Made by a program: the position numbers and the translations under genes | Assembly (NCBI GenBank): GCA_013399015.1 | Contig: VWZX01006239.1 | Location: forward strand, 190,157 to 254,156 | Length of the DNA: 64,000 nucleotides | Source: Galbula dea | Lineage: Eukaryota > Chordata > Aves > Piciformes > Galbulidae | Direction of reading: 5' to 3' | Notes under the pieces: generated by a model | What the model was told of the DNA's origin: nothing | Databases searched by the model: none | The model's input: only the letters and a program-made list of their open reading frames with translations | Part shown: one piece after another, positions 59,441 through 64,000 of the stretch | Position numbering within the stretch: position 1 is the stretch's first letter | Layout: every line of letters begins with the position of its first letter

Positions 59441-62400
59441 TGCTAGAAATATAAGTTCCATCCCAGAACGACTCTCATGGTCTTGAGCCAGTACTAAACT
59501 TGTTGAAAACAAGAATTTTGATATACACTTTATGCATTATGACAATCTAACTTCTTTCATTTCTTAGTGTTTTGTCCCTCTAAAACCAGTGAGATTTTTG
59601 TCATTTGGTTTAACTGGAGCAGGTCAAAGCTCTACTTCTGCAGCCCAGCTACTGAAGAGGCTCTCTTAAAATTGCCAAAGTGTGTAAGTTTGTGAATAGA
59701 CCTGTTGACTTCACTGTCATTGTTCTTCACTGCCAAAACTTAATTGTGACAAGTCCTTCTTGGCACAAAATTTGCCCACGCAGGCACTTCCTGGCTCCCT
59801 GCACATAGCTTACTTTCCAATGTGCTCTGGTGCATCGAAGAAAGCCAGGCCTGACCTTTCACAGCTTAACTGAAAAAATAAAATTTCTCATAAGCTGAGA
59901 TAAAAATGTGTCTGCTGCCAGCTGCTAATTGTATTCAGTGACATAGCAAGAGAGGACCAGACTGCTGAGGCCCTTTGCCAAAAGTCAGCAGGACAGGAGT
60001 GGCATATAAGAAATGCTTTCAGCTGGTCACTTACTCAGGCATGCCCTGAACCAAGATGTTTTCATCTTCTTCTCAAAGAAGATACTAGTTTTTCAAGGGA
60101 CAGTCTGTGACAGCAAAAAGAGAATCAAAAAGGGAAATTCAAAGGGAATGCAATAACCAATGGGTAGCTATTTTATTCAAGTTATTTAAACATGAACAAA
60201 TTTCCACTGTTACACTAAGAGCCTGATATTGAGCTCACAGAAATTCATCATAATGTTAGAGTGACTTCTGGAGCTTTCAGTGAAGCCTTTCTCACTTTTA
60301 AAAGTCATTTTCCTATCTTCTTTGCCCACCTCTAATTCAGCTGTGAAATCACATCCATTAGAAGTAGCATCAATTGAAAAGTGTAATTGCCCTACTGTGG
60401 AAAATGGTGAGAAGTCTTTAATTAATAACTTATATCTTATGTTTTATATAATGATTTTGTCATCACTGAAATTGTCCTTCTGTTATCATATTGTCATTTT
60501 CTCCAGGTTTTGAATGGGTATTATACTTAAAAAGGTCAGTTATGGTTAAGACTAAAAAAATACGTGGATATGAAGATGAACAACTGACATTTAACCTAAT
60601 TGATGATGCTCTTCTTTTTAACTGTGAGTCTGATTAATTTAAAACCAATTTGGATCCATTCCTTGCTTCATTGCCTGTGCAGTGAAACTCCAAAAATCTG
60701 ACCCAAGAGAGTATAATTCAAGATAGAATAGATGCTTAGTAGATATATATGTCTTACTTTCATAAATTCTCTAAAGTACTGGAGAAAATGCAATAAAATT
60801 GAGGGAGTCTCCTTTTTTTTAAATTATTTTCTTACTGTATGATACCTCTAGGTAGGAAGAAAACCCAAAGCCTATTCCCTGAAGAAATTCTCCCTTCGAT
60901 CTATTGACTGTGCTTTGACAAATGTTTGCTTCCATGGCAATCTACCACTGTTAAGAACCAGTACTGTGTAAACTCCTTTTAGTAAAACCATAACATGTCC
61001 TATTTGAGCCTGAGATGGAATGACAGCACCATAACTGTGTTTTATCCACAGATTATCTATTTAAGGCTTTATTCTGAAGTCAGTAGCTGAGAGTAGTATC
61101 CTTGCTGAAGTCAGCTGAAGTATTTGCAAAGTAAGGGAGTGTTTGAATTGAACAGGCAGCTCAGGACTCATTGCTGTTTCTTTGTTATGTACCCCTCTGT
61201 GGAGTACAGTGGTCTTTGTTCATCATGGCCTTCTGGAAAATAAGTGGGGGATGAGAGCAATGTTTTGGGGGGTTTTGGTTTTTTTGCTCTGTTTTTAGGG
61301 TTTGCTGGGTTGCTTCAGCCTTCCCTGTTTATGACATGATACAGAACACCACAACCCCCTATCAGCAACAAGCCTTGTTAGCTTTGGTCACTAGCCTGTA
61401 TGAGGTGGCAACATAGCTGAACACTAAAGCTAAAGTGTGTGCATCTTCCTTATAATGAACTTGTCACTTGGAATTTACAAACAAGGACAGGACATGCAGA
61501 CATGTTCTCATAGAGAAAAAAAATACAAAAGTTCCCACATTTTACACAACTACAAACTGATTATTTTATTGCAGGTTGCCATGATATTCAGCTTTTCTTC
61601 AGAGAAGTATGCAGGTTCTTCCTGTCCCACCAGCTCCCTTGGTCTTTCCCCTAGAAGAAAAATGACCAGAGAAAACAAGGATAATGGCACTGCTCCATTC
61701 AGTTCTGTTCTGGGGCATTCATGTGGATTGCTTTTATTCATTGTATATTTATCCACACTTATATCTCTTAAAGATATCCCACAAGTGAGCTGCCTACTTC
61801 TCACTTCAAACTTTCTCTCAATTGCAATGGATTATATGCCACTCAGAGCTGCAGCTGTCCCTGCTGTCTTTTACTGAATGACCCACAGTCTCACCTGTGG
61901 TAGATTTACTGTGTGTGTGAGAGTTCAAGCTCCCCATCATAAGAAAATTATGTAGCAAGTCTGACTTAGATGCAGTTGCTCTGGCTTCTATGTGCAGAAT
62001 TTCTGTCCAGATACTGTTTAAGAAATTGCAGCTTACTGTCTTTTCTCAACTCATATTTTTAAAGTGTCTAATTTCCCTCTCTAGCTATCTGTGTACTAAT
62101 GCACTCCAGGATCCTGCTCCCTACTCCTGTCTGTCTTATAAGACCACTGCTTAAGCCTACAGTGTCACAGAGCAGCTGGTACTATTTAGTGATCTCCTGC
62201 TCTATTAGATGGAAATTGATTTTCCTCTTCTTCCAGGCAAGAGAAAAATCCATAACGTTCTCTATCACCATCATTTGTGCAGCAGCACTAGCAATTGAAG
62301 CTATAAGGGAAGACAGAGCTCTTCAGACATCATAAATGGCAGTATCTTTTCTGACTTTCAGAGTAAGCAGACTGCAGTAAAGCAGTCCCTAGCAGTTTGC

Positions 62401-63679
62401 AGAAAAACTGGCAAGGACCTGCTGGCTGAGATATCTTTGTCAATGTGTGTTGCTGAATTCCCCTGATAACATTTCACAACTGTGAAGCCACCAATAACTA
62501 GTTATATTATATGGCTACAAATAATAAAATCTGCAAGTATTTGCAAGTCATAGCCCCCAGATTGCATTGGAAAAATACCACCAAAGCAATAGTGCACCGG
62601 TGTGCTTCAATGGGTAAAAAGCAGAAGCTGAGCTTTTTTACCTACTCTTCCTCAGAATTAAATCATATAAAAATCAGTATTTATGACAAGTACTTGCAAA
62701 TAAGTATTCAATACAATAAGATCAAGTGGTGCCACATCTTTGGGAACTTTCAGTTGCTATCAGACTGGATAGCAGTGCTTTTTAAGCACTCCATCACCTT
62801 AGGAGTGTTGCTTTTCAGTTCAGGATGTATATTTCCATCTCTGTTTTTCATCTCTGGGTCCAATACTTTGAAATTAGTTCTTGTTAAGTATAAGAATGAC
62901 CAAAAATGTCAGCTCTCCAACTTACTGTTAAGCTTCTTTCCTTGACCTTACTCTTCCTTGTTGCAGCTCAAAACCAATTAGTAGCTGAGGAATATGTATA
63001 CCCAGATCCAATATAACATATTTTTATATGAGGAGAGGGAATCGAGTGGAAACTTGGGTGACATAGTTCATCTTGATGGGGTGCTTAGCTGTGTGAGGTG
63101 TTCAGACACCATAGTCTTGAGTGCAGTATAAGAACCTTCATAGAATGAAGTCAAACTAAAAATAAGTGGAGTATGTAGACACATTAACACCAAGGGGAAA
63201 CTCTTTCAAACAGTATGAACAACATCTTTCTTTTTATAGCAAGCTGGGTAAAACTTTCCAGGCAAATATGCTCATAGTAAAAAAAATAAAACAGACATTC
63301 ACATGATAACTACTAAGGACAGTCACAATCCAGCCACACTGCAGCCATAAACCAAGCAGGAGTATTGTTTAAGCATAAGCAATTCCTTATTTTATCATAA
63401 TTGTGAGTAAAAAGAACACCCACCAGGAAAGAGAAAATTATATAGGGAATTGGTAAACAGAAGTTCCAGTTCATTGAAGTGGTGATTGGAGGTGGGCTTG
63501 GCCACAGCAACCATGAAGCAGTTGAATTTCAAATCTCTGGAGACAGAAGGAAAATTGCCAACAAGACTTCAGCTCTGGATATACAGAGAGAAGACTTCAG
63601 ACTTCTCAGGGAAGTACTTGGTAAGGGCTCCCAGGAAGAAACTTTCAAAAGCACTAGGGTCCACCAGAGCTGGTCACTT

Positions 63680-64000
63680 CATAGAATCATAGAATATTAG
63701 GAGTTGGAAGGGACCTCGAAAGATTATCTAGTCCAACCCCCCTGCCGTAGCAGGATTCCCTAGACCAGCTCACACAGAAGCGCTTCCAGACAGGTTTTGA
63801 ATATCTCCATAGAAGGAGACTCCACAACCTCTCTGGGCAGTCTGTTCCAGTGCTCTGGCACCTCAACTGGGAAAAAATGTCTACATGTGTTCACACAGAA
63901 TCTCCTATGCTTCAGCTTACAGCCATTGCCTCTTGTCCTGCCACTGGGCTTCACTGAGAAGAGCCTGACCCCATCCTCCTGACAATCACCCTTCACATAT
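63680..64000 (-). mobile_element. CR1 3' end running off the right edge
   Basis: CATAGAATCATAGAATATTA is the complement of the terminal repeat, followed by GGAGTTGGAAGGGACCTCGA, GTCCAACCCCCCTGCC and CTGTTCCAGTGCTCTGGCAC. On the minus strand an open frame from 63996 to 63760 encodes the ORF2 C-terminus, with blocks like FPVEVPEHWNRLPREVVESP and MEIFKTCLEALL. By eye this frame is uninterrupted up to its stop near 63760. The 5' extent lies outside the window. Confidence 0.95.

Larger units (their letters stand above)
58441..63679. other. Unique AT-rich DNA, no gene recognised
   Basis: It contains two short copies of the ancient repeat (58817, 59416) and two chance-like long ORFs: 146 codons at 61437-61877 and 144 codons at 62511-62945. 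A strong acceptor (TTTTCCTCTTCTTCCAG) at 62237 leads into a frame ending EDRALQTS and a stop at 62333-62335, without a donor. No promoter or terminator was recognised. Confidence 0.45.

Noticed and set aside
1..64000. A CRISPR array, operon, phage or other prokaryotic-type system
   Set aside because: Composition, CR1 and LTR content and absence of long coding frames indicate vertebrate nuclear DNA; no regularly spaced repeats were seen.

Overview
The window looks like bird nuclear DNA with no complete protein-coding gene. The main evidence is a scatter of CR1 LINE fragments, both 5'-truncated copies ending in the ATTCTRTG-type 3' repeat and pieces of the CR1 reverse transcriptase, together with long terminal repeats that resemble avian ERVL-type LTRs. 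The background is AT-rich and CpG-poor. One run of 125 N marks an assembly gap. The species cannot be fixed from this sequence. The setting is an intergenic desert or a very large intron.

Layout. 1-434 is an antisense CR1 reverse transcriptase fragment running off the left edge with its frame open. 3.77-4.66 kb is a decayed sense CR1 cut by a younger antisense CR1 tail. 5.8-6.1 kb is an unexplained GC-rich patch. 6.89-8.31 kb is the longest CR1 ORF2 remnant; it is on the plus strand, frameshifted, and has lost a catalytic Asp. Short antisense CR1 tails lie at 9.9 and 13.4 kb. Between 14.7 and 16.1 kb three short open segments are bounded by good splice consensus sequences, two on the plus strand and one on the minus strand. 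They are the only candidates for cellular exons, and they are weak.

19.93-21.26 kb holds the clearest structural story: an antisense ERVL-like LTR into whose U3 edge a second LTR (20622-21236) inserted. The second LTR has perfect 5-bp target duplications (CTGTT), TG...CA ends, a TATA box and a 60-nt polypyrimidine tract. A highly decayed CR1 fills 27.8-28.85 kb, another solo-LTR-like block lies at 33.55-34.38 kb, and further CR1 debris is at 42.4 kb. A MIR-like SINE remnant is at 44.1 kb, and CR1 tails are at 45.1, 54.2 (+) and 54.6 kb (-). An LTR-end-like CpG-rich patch and a young CR1 broken by the N gap lie at 57.8-58.4 kb, and another antisense CR1 tail runs off the right edge. Several short copies of an old foldback-type repeat with a core like GAAGTCAATGG occur at 35.1, 52.1-52.2, 54.5, 58.8 and 59.4 kb.

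No rRNA, tRNA, CRISPR, operon or bacterial feature is visible. Most open reading frames are under 110 codons and look like chance ORFs or spurious ORFs inside repeats. I found no convincing undescribed biological system. The most useful leads are the nested LTRs, the dispersed foldback family, the probably mis-sized gap inside a CR1, and the three splice-bounded segments.
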